From: Paenibacillus sp. BIC5C1
Lineage (GTDB): Bacteria; Bacillota; Bacilli; Paenibacillales; Paenibacillaceae
Assembly (NCBI RefSeq): GCF_032399705.1
Contig: NZ_CP135922.1
Coordinates: 6,200,001 to 6,264,000 of the forward strand
DNA: 64,000 nt
Direction of reading: 5' to 3'
The position numbers and the translations under genes are program-made. Positions 50,201 to 62,762 of the stretch are shown piece by piece. Under the pieces are notes generated by a model. It was not told where the DNA came from. It made no database searches and saw only the letters and a program-made list of their open reading frames with translations. Numbering within the stretch: the first letter of the stretch is position 1; the number at the start of each line of letters is the position of its first letter.

Positions 50201-52663
50201 TTATTTCGTTTCAATTTCCTCAGTTGAAGGAACAACAACGTCTTTTTTCGTTACAGACAATGCTCCGTTCTCTTCATCGATGAGCAACGAATCACCTTTG
50301 GTCACATTACCCGTGAGCAACTCTTCAGACAATTTATCTTCGATATGCTTCTGGATCGCCCGACGAAGCGGACGCGCACCATAAGCTGGATCGAAACCGG
50401 CTTTGGCAAGGAAATCCTTGGCGTTGTCGGTGAGTTCGAAGTCAACCTCGTATTCACGTAGCCGTTTCCGAAGCTCCTCACTCATGAGTGTAACAATCTC
50501 TGCAATGTGTTTCTGTTCCAGGGAGTGGAACACGATAATTTCATCAATCCGGTTAAGGAACTCTGGACGGAAGCTTTTCTTCAGCTCATCCATGACTTTA
50601 CCCTTCATGTTATCATAATCCGCGCCTGCATCGACAACTGCTGTGAAGCCAAGTGTAGAGTTACGTTTGATCGCTTCAGCACCAACGTTGGATGTCAGAA
50701 TAATCAACGTATTTCGGAAGTCAACAACGCGACCTTTGGAATCCGTCAGACGACCATCCTCAAGCACTTGCAGCAAGATATTGAATACTTCCGGATGTGC
50801 TTTCTCGATCTCATCGAGCAGGACGACGGAGTAAGGTTTGCGACGAACTTTCTCTGTCAGCTGGCCACCTTCTTCGTATCCCACATATCCCGGAGGCGCT
50901 CCGACGAGTCGGGAAGTCGAATGCTTCTCACCATACTCGGACATATCGATCCGGATCACTGCATTTTCATCGCCAAACATCGCTTCAGCCAGAGCACGAG
51001 CCAGCTCGGTTTTACCTACCCCTGTAGGACCAAGGAAGATAAATGAACCCATCGGACGTTTCGGATCTTTCAATCCGGCACGAGCACGACGAACTGCACG
51101 GCTGACGGACTTCACAGCCTCATCTTGGCCAATGACACGTTCATGTAGAATAGACTCCAGGTTCATCAAGCGTTGTGTTTCTTCTTCTTTCAGCTTGTTC
51201 ACCGGAATTCCAGTCCAGTTGGCTACCACTTGCGCGATATCCTCAGGCGTTACTTCAGAATCCGTGCGACCTTGTTTTTCTTTCCATTGGTTCTTCGTTA
51301 CATCCAGCTCTTCACGGATTTTTTGTTCCGTGTCACGCAGGGCTGCTGCTTTCTCGAACTCCTGGCTTTGAACCGCTGCGTCTTTTTCCTTACGGATATC
51401 TTCGAGACGGCTTTCCAGTTGTTTGAGGTTTGGTGGGATCGTGTAAGAGTTCAATCTTACTTTGGAACCCGCCTCATCAATCAGGTCAATTGCTTTGTCC
51501 GGCAGGAAACGGTCTGTAATGTAACGGTCAGACAGTTTAACCGCCTGTACAATCGCTTCATCCGTAATTTTCACCCGGTGATGCGCTTCGTAACGATCAC
51601 GCAAGCCGTGTAAAATCTGAATTGCTTCTTCTGGAGAAGGTTGATCCACCGTGATCGGTTGGAAACGACGCTCCAGGGCAGCATCCTTCTCGATATATTT
51701 ACGGTATTCATCCAGTGTTGTTGCACCGATGCACTGCAATTCTCCACGGGCCAAAGCCGGTTTCAAAATGTTCGAAGCATCAATTGCGCCTTCTGCTCCG
51801 CCTGCACCAATCAGGGTATGCAATTCGTCGATGAACAGGACAATGTTACCCGCTTGACGAATTTCATCCATAATTTTTTTCAGACGATCTTCGAATTCAC
51901 CGCGATATTTTGTACCTGCAACAACGGAACCCATATCCAATGTCATGACACGTTTGTCACGCAAAGTCTCCGGAATTTCGTTGGCGATGATTTTTTGTGC
52001 AAGTCCTTCAGCGATGGCCGTTTTACCTACACCTGGCTCACCGATCAGTACCGGGTTATTCTTGGTACGACGGCTCAGAACCTGAATAACACGTTCGATT
52101 TCTTTACTACGTCCAATCACTGGGTCCAGGTTGTTCTCTCTGGCATACGCCGTAAGGTCACGTGCTAGACTGTCCAGTGTTGGTGTGCTGACATTGGCAG
52201 GTGTACCGTTATGACTGGATACAGCTTCACTGCTGCCAAGCAGTTGCAATACTTGTTGACGTGCCTTGTTCAAACTAATACCCAGGTTGTTCAGCACACG
52301 TGCCGCAACCCCTTCGCCTTCACGAATCAATCCGAGCAGGATATGCTCTGTGCCTACATAGGTATGGCCCAATTTGCGAGCTTCATCCATAGACAGTTCA
52401 ATTACTTTTTTCGCACGAGGCGTATATGCAATGTTCGTAGGTTGCTCTTGGCCACGGCCAATCAGCGTTTCTACTTCATCTTGAATTTTTTCCAATCCGA
52501 GTCCCAGGCCGATCAGCGCTTTGGCTGCGATGCCTTCGCCTTCACGAATGAGGCCGAGCAAAATGTGCTCTGTACCGATGTTATTATGACCAAGACGGAC
52601 AGCTTCTTCCTGCGCCAATGCGAGCACCTTTTGGGCCCGTTCCGTAAATCTTCCAAACATCAT
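50201..52663 (-). CDS. clpC: ATP-dependent Clp protease ATP-binding subunit ClpC
   Basis: ClpC is the Hsp100 unfoldase that feeds ClpP and, with MecA or McsB, degrades regulators and arginine-phosphorylated proteins. The 820-residue product has two Clp-N repeats ([14 protein letters not shown] twice, about 25-45 and 100-120), Walker A1 [10 protein letters not shown], a middle domain with a UVR motif (about 420-460) and Walker A2 [10 protein letters not shown], with sensor regions after. ATG codons at 52663 and 52660 are both possible. The gene is separated from mcsB by 191 bases with its own terminator. Confidence 0.98.
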   Translation of the reverse strand: MMFGRFTERAQKVLALAQEEAVRLGHNNIGTEHILLGLIREGEGIAAKALIGLGLGLEKIQDEVETLIGRGQEQPTNIAYTPRAKKVIELSMDEARKLGHTYVGTEHILLGLIREGEGVAARVLNNLGISLNKARQQVLQLLGSSEAVSSHNGTPANVSTPTLDSLARDLTAYARENNLDPVIGRSKEIERVIQVLSRRTKNNPVLIGEPGVGKTAIAEGLAQKIIANEIPETLRDKRVMTLDMGSVVAGTKYRGEFEDRLKKIMDEIRQAGNIVLFIDELHTLIGAGGAEGAIDASNILKPALARGELQCIGATTLDEYRKYIEKDAALERRFQPITVDQPSPEEAIQILHGLRDRYEAHHRVKITDEAIVQAVKLSDRYITDRFLPDKAIDLIDEAGSKVRLNSYTIPPNLKQLESRLEDIRKEKDAAVQSQEFEKAAALRDTEQKIREELDVTKNQWKEKQGRTDSEVTPEDIAQVVANWTGIPVNKLKEEETQRLMNLESILHERVIGQDEAVKSVSRAVRRARAGLKDPKRPMGSFIFLGPTGVGKTELARALAEAMFGDENAVIRIDMSEYGEKHSTSRLVGAPPGYVGYEEGGQLTEKVRRKPYSVVLLDEIEKAHPEVFNILLQVLEDGRLTDSKGRVVDFRNTLIILTSNVGAEAIKRNSTLGFTAVVDAGADYDNMKGKVMDELKKSFRPEFLNRIDEIIVFHSLEQKHIAEIVTLMSEELRKRLREYEVDFELTDNAKDFLAKAGFDPAYGARPLRRAIQKHIEDKLSEELLTGNVTKGDSLLIDEENGALSVTKKDVVVPSTEEIETK

Positions 52664-52802
52664 ATCTCCTGCACCTCCATGGTTTTGGATAAAACGGGGG
52701 CTGTTATTAAAAGTATCCCACCGTATTCTTCATATCATTTTTGTTTGCAGCCATGCTGCGAATAAAATCATTCAGCATTCATTTATAGAAAATGCTCTAT
52801 TA

Positions 52803-52823
52803 TATAAAAGCCGCAGATGCGGC
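52803..52823 (-). terminator. Internal terminator between mcsB and clpC
   Basis: On the minus strand GCCGC (52819-52823) and GCGGC (52810-52814) form a GC-rich stem with loop ATCT, followed by TTTTATATA. A TATAAT (about 52800-52805) overlaps the T run, but its -35 position (TTCACG) is poor. Further on, ATGCTG/CAGCAT forms another hairpin in the clpC leader. Termination here would lower clpC relative to the regulators. Confidence 0.6.
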
Positions 52824-52854
52824 GTGAAACCTTTATAAACAACTCTTGATCAAC

Positions 52855-53925
52855 CTAAGATTGATTGGCTGCACTGATCGTATCACGGATCAACTGAGCC
52901 CGATATATGTCACGCTCATCCGTCCGCATGTCTTCCCCAAATGTTTTTTGCAAAAAGCCCGGCTGCGTCATCACATTCAACTCGTTCATCACGGTTATGG
53001 ACAAGCCGTCCAACAAGCCGAGATCTACGCCAAGTCGAACATCAGACAGACGCTGTGCGGCTTCCTTCGAATCGACGATGGCTGCATGTGACAGAATGCC
53101 GTATGAACGCATAACTCTGTCGGTAATTCGCAGTCTAGAGTCGGTAATTAACCGTTCTCTGGCGGTACGCTCATGCCCAATCATCTGTAACACAACACTA
53201 TGCAGATTATCGATGACTTCTTGTTCCGTCTGTCCCAGTGTGATCTGGTTCGAGATCTGGAATAGGTTACCCATCGCCTCACTGCCTTCACCGTAAATTC
53301 CCCGTACAGTCAGTCCGACTTGGGAGACTGCGGTTAAAATGCGGCCAATCTGCTGTGTCATCACCAGAGCGGGCAGATGCATCATAACAGATGCTCTTAC
53401 ACCTGTACCTACATTTGTAGGACAGCTGGTTAAATATCCTCTGCGGTCATCAAAAGCATAATCCACATGCGCTTCAAAAGCATCATCTATGGCGGAAGCT
53501 TTCTCCCAGGCTTCTTTCACCTGGAACCCCGGATAGAGGCACTGGATACGAAGATGATCCTCTTCATTAATCATAATACTGACAGATTCATCCTCACTGA
53601 GAATAACAGCGCCATTTCTGGATTCATTCGCAAGACTAGGACTGATCAGATGTTTCTCTACCAGCACCCGTTTGTCAAGGTCATCGATATCAATCAAATC
53701 CAGGGTATGAAAATCTCCAAAGGCATGAACGTCATCGTATTGAAGTACTTCGCTCAGCTTATTCAGCACTTCTTCCGATTGCTCATTGGAAGCCAGCATC
53801 GGAAACGGATAATGCTGCAGGTTGCGTGCGATCCGGACCCGGCTGCTAATGACTATTTCGGAATCAGCCGCATCACTGCGCATCCAGTCGCTGAGCGCCT
53901 TCTCTGTAAAACGAAGATTAGGCAT
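52855..53925 (-). CDS. mcsB: Protein arginine kinase McsB
   Basis: McsB phosphorylates arginines, marking proteins for ClpC-ClpP, and inactivates CtsR on heat stress. The 356-residue protein has the phosphagen-kinase-like SSRVRIARN, NEEDHLRIQ and CPTNVGTGVRASVMMHLP, which bind ATP and substrate. The C-terminal region includes the dimer and phosphoarginine-binding parts. It starts 28 bases after mcsA, its activator. Confidence 0.97.
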   Translation of the reverse strand: MPNLRFTEKALSDWMRSDAADSEIVISSRVRIARNLQHYPFPMLASNEQSEEVLNKLSEVLQYDDVHAFGDFHTLDLIDIDDLDKRVLVEKHLISPSLANESRNGAVILSEDESVSIMINEEDHLRIQCLYPGFQVKEAWEKASAIDDAFEAHVDYAFDDRRGYLTSCPTNVGTGVRASVMMHLPALVMTQQIGRILTAVSQVGLTVRGIYGEGSEAMGNLFQISNQITLGQTEQEVIDNLHSVVLQMIGHERTARERLITDSRLRITDRVMRSYGILSHAAIVDSKEAAQRLSDVRLGVDLGLLDGLSITVMNELNVMTQPGFLQKTFGEDMRTDERDIYRAQLIRDTISAANQS

Positions 53926-53953
53926 TACGCATCCCTCCTACTCATCACAAACT

Positions 53954-54478
53954 TTACTCCTGAGCTATTTCTTTTTCAAGTTCCCTAATCTGATCACGAA
54001 TTTGAGCAGCTTGTTCAAACTCCTCTTGCGTTATGCTCTCCTGAAGATCCCGTTTCAGATCAGCAATCTGTCTTTTGACCTTGATGCGGCCACCAGCCCT
54101 TGCAGGCACTTTACCCACGTGGGAAGTGCTGCCATGAACCCGTTTGAATAGCGGGTCCAAACGACTGTCAAAATATTTATAACAAGAACTACAGCCAAAG
54201 CGGCCGATTTTGCTAAACTGTGAATAGGTCATGCCGCATTCTTCACAACGAAGAGATTGCGCAGGTGTTGCTCCCGCACTTCCATTCTTGCCTGAGGGTT
54301 CAAAATCAAGCAACCCGGACAATAAGTTGTGAATGGAAAATCCGTTGGATGTTCCGGGAATCATTTCCCCTTTTTCACGAGCACATGACTCACAAATATG
54401 GAATTCCGTCTTCTCTCCGTTCACGATCTTCGTGAAATGGAGTGTTGCCGGACGTTTGTTGCATTCTTGGCACAGCAC
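53954..54478 (-). CDS. mcsA: McsA, zinc-binding activator of McsB
   Basis: McsA binds McsB and stimulates its kinase activity. The 174-residue protein has four CXXC motifs (CQEC, CESC, CEEC, CSSC) that form two zinc sites, and a C-terminal UVR-like helix (IADLKRDLQESITQEEFEQA). It is coded between ctsR and mcsB with short gaps. Confidence 0.95.
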   Translation of the reverse strand: MLCQECNKRPATLHFTKIVNGEKTEFHICESCAREKGEMIPGTSNGFSIHNLLSGLLDFEPSGKNGSAGATPAQSLRCEECGMTYSQFSKIGRFGCSSCYKYFDSRLDPLFKRVHGSTSHVGKVPARAGGRIKVKRQIADLKRDLQESITQEEFEQAAQIRDQIRELEKEIAQE

Positions 54479-54508
54479 AATGATGTACCCCCTTGATCCC
54501 GATAGTTT

Positions 54509-54970
54509 TCATTTACCGAGCAAAGATATTAACATCGCCTTTAACATTCTGGCACGAATTTGATCCCGGTAAGGAAGTTTGACCAATATAATCTCTCTCG
54601 ATACAGCTGCCCGCATCAACCCGGCTTCCCTTTTGCTCAAGAAACGTGCTTCTTCCAGTTGGTAGATCAGACCTTCGGCAGCTGTCTGCCCGATCTCATC
54701 TCCAATACTATGGTGCAAATGGTTATGCAGAGCCGAGTGAGCCGGCAATTCAATCCGCTGTATGCGAACATAACCGCCGCCGCCACGTTTACTCTCTACA
54801 AGGTAACCTTTTTCGAGTGTAAATCGGGTGCTGATGACATAATTGATCTGGGAAGGCACACATGAAAATTGATCAGCCAGATCATTACGTTGAATTTCGA
54901 CCATTCCTTCGGGACTTTCATGCAAAATACTCTTCAGATATTGTTCGATAATATCAGAGATATTACGCAT
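54509..54970 (-). CDS. ctsR: Transcriptional repressor CtsR
   Basis: CtsR represses clp and other protein quality genes in low-GC Gram-positives. The 153-residue product begins MRNISDIIEQYLKSILHESP, has the winged helix-turn-helix with LADQFSCVPSQINYVISTRF and the glycine-rich heat-sensing wing VESKRGGGGYVRI, and a C-terminal dimer domain. The ATG at 54970 has GGAGG 8 bases upstream. It is first in ctsR-mcsA-mcsB-clpC and has a CtsR box at its promoter, so it represses itself. Confidence 0.97.
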   Translation of the reverse strand: MRNISDIIEQYLKSILHESPEGMVEIQRNDLADQFSCVPSQINYVISTRFTLEKGYLVESKRGGGGYVRIQRIELPAHSALHNHLHHSIGDEIGQTAAEGLIYQLEEARFLSKREAGLMRAAVSREIILVKLPYRDQIRARMLKAMLISLLGK

Positions 54971-55217
54971 CCACTCATCCTCCACTGTCTGAAACGTTAA
55001 GTCAATAAGGACCCACACGCCCCTACAGAGTACACCTTCTCAACCCATTTAACCAATCAAGGAAACAGCGAAACTGATCTTCAACGGTCTTTAGCAGGAG
55101 AGCGAAGGACGCTCGAAGGTCCTTTAATATTGCTTTTATCCGCTGATGTGTACTACCTTAAAATGGCTCCCACCACCGGATTGCAGAAAGAAAGCTACGT
55201 AAGTATTTAACCTTTAG

Positions 55218-55240
55218 TTGACTTTGACTTTCTTTGACTT
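55218..55240 (-). promoter_or_regulatory. CtsR operator
   Basis: On the minus strand two direct heptads AGTCAAA (55233-55239 and 55223-55229) are separated by three bases, with a further GTCAA overlapping (55218-55222). This matches the CtsR consensus of tandem GGTCAAA-type heptads with three-base spacing. It covers the predicted transcription start just downstream of the -10 box. Confidence 0.92.
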
Positions 55241-55247
55241 TATATAC

Positions 55248-55275
55248 ATTATAGCATATTTTGTGGTTTTGCCAA
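55248..55275 (-). promoter_or_regulatory. Promoter of the ctsR operon
   Basis: TTGGCA (55270-55275), 16-base spacer, TATAAT (55248-55253) with extended TGC on the minus strand. The untranslated leader to ctsR is about 270 bases, longer than usual; it contains an AAGGAC/GTCCTT hairpin (about 55095-55125) but no gene that I can find. Confidence 0.88.
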
Positions 55276-55325
55276 GAGGGAGCACTATTCATTTTTTACG
55301 ATTTTACACGAAATATTCGGCTGAC

Positions 55326-55358
55326 ACAAAAAAACCTCTCCAAAATAGCTGGAGAAGT
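55326..55358 (-). terminator. Terminator after the GNAT gene
   Basis: ACCTCTCCA (55334-55342) and TGGAGAAGT (55350-55358) form a nine-base stem with one G-U-type pair and the minus strand runs into seven T. It separates the acetyltransferase gene from the ctsR promoter. Confidence 0.88.
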
Positions 55359-55441
55359 CCATTTGTTTTACACTAGCATCGTAATGCTATACAAGTTCAG
55401 TCTATGAAAATGATCCTAGAATACTCGTTATTCTATGAGAA

Positions 55442-56617
55442 TCAGAAAAAATCAAGTAAATACGTTTCCCGATCAGGAATCGCTTGCTCCAGAGCCTTAA
55501 TCGCTCCAATTGGTCCTTCAACTCTACCTATTTGAGCCATCTCTGTGGGTCTGCGATATCCCATCATCATTGCGGTGAGCGCCTGAATATCTACTTTAAC
55601 AGTCTGATCTTTAGCTACCGGCTCAGATGTTTTCCATATCGATGCTGTGCCGTTCATAGCCACATTCAACTGCCATACCCCTTCATTCCAAGGTGCGTGT
55701 GCATCCTCTACCTGGAGATTAATCTGTACTGGTGAGTCTGGGCTTGCAAAAGGATACTGTGAAATAAATTGTTCAACACTCACAATACGTGCCATGAAGA
55801 AAGGTATAATTTCCTGCTGTATCCGCGGATTATCTAGTTGAAAAGCAAGCATATCACTTGCTGGTGCCTGTAAAGTGACTTCCTCAATCATTGAATCATG
55901 GTTCGCAATAAAGGTCCATAAACCTTGTCTTGCCTCTTCATTCAGATAAATGATCTCTCTAATGGTAAACTTTCTTTCCTTAACCTCATATAAAACATAG
56001 CCTTGTGCTTTACCAGCTTCATCATAATATACAGCCTTCTGGCTGGCTCCATTAGTGAGAACCGAGTTCTCCCATCTCGCATCATCCCGGATCAAAGTTC
56101 CGTTATAGCGCTCAGCATACGCACTGTATACTTCCTTTAATATGCTGAGTCCCGGATCGCCACGTCGAATTGTTCCAGGGGTGACCTTTTTCGCTGGCAA
56201 ATGAGCTGTAGGCACTTTATATCGTTTAAACTCAACATAGGTCTCCCATCCATATCTCCGATAAAATGCAAAAGAGAACGGATGCAAAAACGATATACTT
56301 TGTTTCTTACGGTTCATTTCTTCCAAAGCATGTTTCAACAGCCCCGCTACCCAGCCTTTACGTCTATATTCTGGCCATGTCGCTACTCCCGCAATACCGC
56401 CCATCTCAAACGATCTCCCATGAATATAGGTTTGAAAAGGAATAATGTGAAGTTTGGCACCCAATTGTCCCTCCTCAAATACACCCCATATATCCTGTGA
56501 ATCAAATTGACTCCGTCGCTTCTCCGTTTGTTCTTCACTCATTACCACTTGAAAAGCATACTCGGAGAGTGCCATAGCTGGCTCAAAATCATCTACGGTT
56601 AACTTCTGAATTTCCAT
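55442..56617 (-). CDS. Eis-like GNAT N-acetyltransferase
   Basis: The 391-residue protein has an N-terminal GNAT domain with the acetyl-CoA loop region GIAGVATWPEYRRKGWVAGL (about 80-100), a second GNAT-like domain, and a C-terminal sterol-carrier-like domain (from about 290, with LQVEDAHAPWNEGVWQLNV and IGRVEGPIGAIKALEQAIPD). This arrangement is that of Eis enzymes, which acetylate aminoglycosides or peptides, and of many uncharacterised Bacillales relatives. The protein ends with a Phe carboxylate (LLDFF), as in Eis-type enzymes where it takes part in catalysis. Substrate unknown. Start: ATG at 56617 after GGGGTG; an upstream GTG at 56629 overlaps that site. Confidence 0.85.
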   Translation of the reverse strand: MEIQKLTVDDFEPAMALSEYAFQVVMSEEQTEKRRSQFDSQDIWGVFEEGQLGAKLHIIPFQTYIHGRSFEMGGIAGVATWPEYRRKGWVAGLLKHALEEMNRKKQSISFLHPFSFAFYRRYGWETYVEFKRYKVPTAHLPAKKVTPGTIRRGDPGLSILKEVYSAYAERYNGTLIRDDARWENSVLTNGASQKAVYYDEAGKAQGYVLYEVKERKFTIREIIYLNEEARQGLWTFIANHDSMIEEVTLQAPASDMLAFQLDNPRIQQEIIPFFMARIVSVEQFISQYPFASPDSPVQINLQVEDAHAPWNEGVWQLNVAMNGTASIWKTSEPVAKDQTVKVDIQALTAMMMGYRRPTEMAQIGRVEGPIGAIKALEQAIPDRETYLLDFF

Positions 56618-56727
56618 GTCGTCCTGCACCCCGTTCTCTAAGTTATGATATCTTTCAAATCATGGCCTGATACGTGATGTATGTATCCATTTATGAGTGT
56701 GTCAGAGGAACGGGACAAAGTCAAACA

Positions 56728-56747
56728 AGAGATGTGCGGGCATCTCT
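56728..56747 (-). other. Hairpin upstream of the GNAT gene
   Basis: AGAGATG (56728-56734) pairs perfectly with CATCTCT (56741-56747) around a six-base loop. It lies about 110 bases ahead of the acetyltransferase start, between that gene and the rRNA operon terminator. No T run follows. I see no clear promoter here; a TATAAT-like stretch at about 56768-56775 lacks a -35 partner. Confidence 0.4.
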
Positions 56748-56810
56748 CGGAAATACTTTTTTTCGTATATTATAATTGTTCCACCTGTGATCTATAGTAA
56801 AAAACGCAAA

Positions 56811-56844
56811 TAAAAACCACCACCGAATAACATCGGCAGTGGTT
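56811..56844 (-). terminator. rRNA operon terminator
   Basis: AACCAC (56815-56820) and GTGGTT (56839-56844) plus inner CACCGA/TCGG pairing form a long stem directly after 5S rRNA, followed by TTTTTATTTG on the minus strand. Confidence 0.88.
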
Positions 56845-56848
56845 CTTC

Positions 56849-56965
56849 GCTTGGCGGCGTCCTACTCTCCCAGGACCCTGCGGTCCAAGTACCATCGGCG
56901 CTAGAGGGCTTAACGGTCGTGTTCGGGATGGGTACGTGTGGAACCCCTCCGCCATCGCCACCAAA
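56849..56965 (-). rRNA. rrf: 5S ribosomal RNA
   Basis: A 117-base sequence begins TTTGGTGGCGATGGCGGAGG on the minus strand, contains CCCATCCCGAACACG, and ends GACGCCGCCAAGC, so its two ends pair as in all 5S RNAs. The ends are set by comparison with Bacillus 5S and may be off by one or two bases. It follows 23S after about 145 bases. Confidence 0.96.
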
Positions 56966-57064
56966 CGCGATTTGTCGAAGCATAGCTTCTTGAAATCATT
57001 GTGGAACTGAAAATCATACACACATTCTGTGATGTATCCATTTTCATTTCAGAGATTATTCTCT

Positions 57065-57095
57065 GAAAACTAGATCCGAAACGAAATTTGCGATT
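57065..57095 (-). repeat. 3' arm of the 23S rRNA processing stem
   Basis: This stretch downstream of 23S is the near-perfect inverted copy of 60225-60257 upstream of 23S. In the precursor RNA the two pair into a long helix, the kind of stem cut by Mini-III (mrnC in this window) to release mature 23S ends. Confidence 0.85.
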
Positions 57096-57110
57096 CATAA
57101 CCTGCATATT

Positions 57111-60034
<2,924 letters not shown>

Positions 60035-60224
60035 AGTTGCTCCGGTTTCGATGGCGCACTTCCCTTGTTTTGCTTACGCAAAGCCAAAAGTCGCTCCCAT
60101 TCGATACCATCGCAATAGCAGTCTACCTTATAAACACTTCACTTGTTTACACAAGTTCAGCTAGGATGATTGTTGTTTCGGTTACTTGAACCGAACAAGC
60201 ATTCATCCCTAAAAGGAATGTTCT

Positions 60225-60257
60225 AAATCGCAATTTTCGTTTCGATATCTAGTTTTC
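60225..60257 (-). repeat. 5' arm of the 23S rRNA processing stem, with boxA-like sequence
   Basis: Inverted copy of 57065-57095. The minus strand here also reads GTTCTTTGAAAACT (about 60251-60265), a boxA-like antitermination element typical of Bacillus rRNA operons, where NusB and S10 would bind. Confidence 0.85.
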
Positions 60258-60286
60258 AAAGAACAAGCTAAATAGACGAAATTCTT

Positions 60287-60362
60287 TGGTGGAGCCAAGC
60301 GGGATCGAACCGCTGACCTCCTGCTTGCAAGGCAGGCGCTCTCCCAGCTGAGCTATGGCCCC
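60287..60362 (-). tRNA. tRNA-Ala, anticodon TGC
   Basis: A 76-base cloverleaf: acceptor GGGGCCA...TGGCTCCACCA, D-arm GCTCAGCTGGGAGAGC, anticodon loop CTTGCAA giving TGC, and T-loop GGTTCGATCC. The CCA end is encoded. It is the only tRNA in the 16S-23S spacer; the tRNA-Ile often found with it is absent. The rest of the spacer (60035-60286 and 60363-60461) holds only processing stems and small hairpins. Confidence 0.98.
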
Positions 60363-60372
60363 TCAAATTCCA

Positions 60373-60394
60373 TCAAAACTGAACAAATGGATAA
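60373..60394 (-). repeat. 3' arm of the 16S rRNA processing stem
   Basis: The sequence TCAAAACTGAACAAATGGAT (plus strand, from 60373) downstream of 16S is the inverted copy of 62122-62144 upstream of 16S. The pair forms the precursor helix usually cut by RNase III. Confidence 0.85.
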
Positions 60395-60460
60395 GTAACT
60401 GTGTTACTGTTGCAGCTAAGCTGCGTATTTGAATGTTTCCACGCGGGAAACGATTCTCCA

Positions 60461-62016
<1,556 letters not shown>

Positions 62017-62118
62017 GATGAATTTCAGCAGCGTGGTTAGACGCTATGAAAATCATCGGTGGTATTGAAAAGAGCGATAAGCTCATTTTGAAACTGACGA
62101 TTCATTACGAATCAAAAG

Positions 62119-62144
62119 TTACTATCCATTTGTTCAGTTTTCAA
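62119..62144 (-). repeat. 5' arm of the 16S rRNA processing stem
   Basis: Inverted copy of 60373-60394 in the 16S leader. On the minus strand it begins with TTCCTTGAAAACTGAAC, which contains a boxA-like stretch similar to that before 23S. Confidence 0.8.
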
Positions 62145-62194
62145 GGAACTTGTTGTCCGTTTGTGTTAATGCTTGTCAACCGGACAGGAATCTT

Positions 62195-62224
62195 ATCTTA
62201 TCATGTTGACTCAATAACTGTCAA
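62195..62224 (-). promoter_or_regulatory. rRNA operon promoter
   Basis: TTGACA (62219-62224), 18-base spacer, TAAGAT (62195-62200) with extended TGA on the minus strand, about 180 bases before mature 16S. A second TTGACA occurs downstream near 62170-62180 but has no -10 partner. The AT-rich DNA upstream could serve as an UP element. Confidence 0.75.
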
Positions 62225-62568
62225 CACTTTTTTTCGTCAGCGTTCAAAGCGTTTCGACAATCATTCGTTTGAGGCGACAAGAAATAATATATCATGATCT
62301 AATTCATTTAGCAAGCACTTTTTAATAAGCTTTTTATAAATACTTTATAATCCACAACTCCCTCTAACTAAGGAGACTCTCAACCACATCAATCGACAGA
62401 ATGAATGAATTCAGAAGGATCAACTCTAATTACATACAGATACTTCGGGTTACTGAACACATGAATTCTATTTACTAAAAATAGATGAGTACATCTACTT
62501 GTGAACAAATAGTATTAGATAACCATTTAGAGGATACTTTTATATAAGAAGTGTCGTTCCCTACACTT
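62225..62568. other. Non-coding AT-rich gap with two small palindromes
   Basis: No gene is supported. CTATTT-ACTAA-AAATAG (62468-62484) and the overlapping TAGATG-AGTA-CATCTA (62482-62497) lie about 70 to 100 bases upstream of the promoter of the molybdoenzyme gene and could be operator sites. Confidence 0.4.
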
Positions 62569-62598
62569 TTGATGCAAGTGATCCAAACGCTCTATAAT
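62569..62598 (+). promoter_or_regulatory. Possible promoter of the molybdoenzyme gene
   Basis: TTGATG (62569-62574), 18-base spacer, TATAAT (62593-62598) on the plus strand, about 160 bases before the start codon. The -10 box is perfect, the -35 box only partial. Confidence 0.45.
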
Positions 62599-62762
62599 AA
62601 GGTATATATAATATAGAAGAAGGAATGGTTATGATACACCCGCTCAAGTAGTCACAGACACAATACTCAACAGTATTAAATTCGGAATCCGTTCCCTACA
62701 CACAATCGATTTCCTTTATATCAAGGATGCTCTGGTCAATAACCTATATGGGGTGAACGCAT

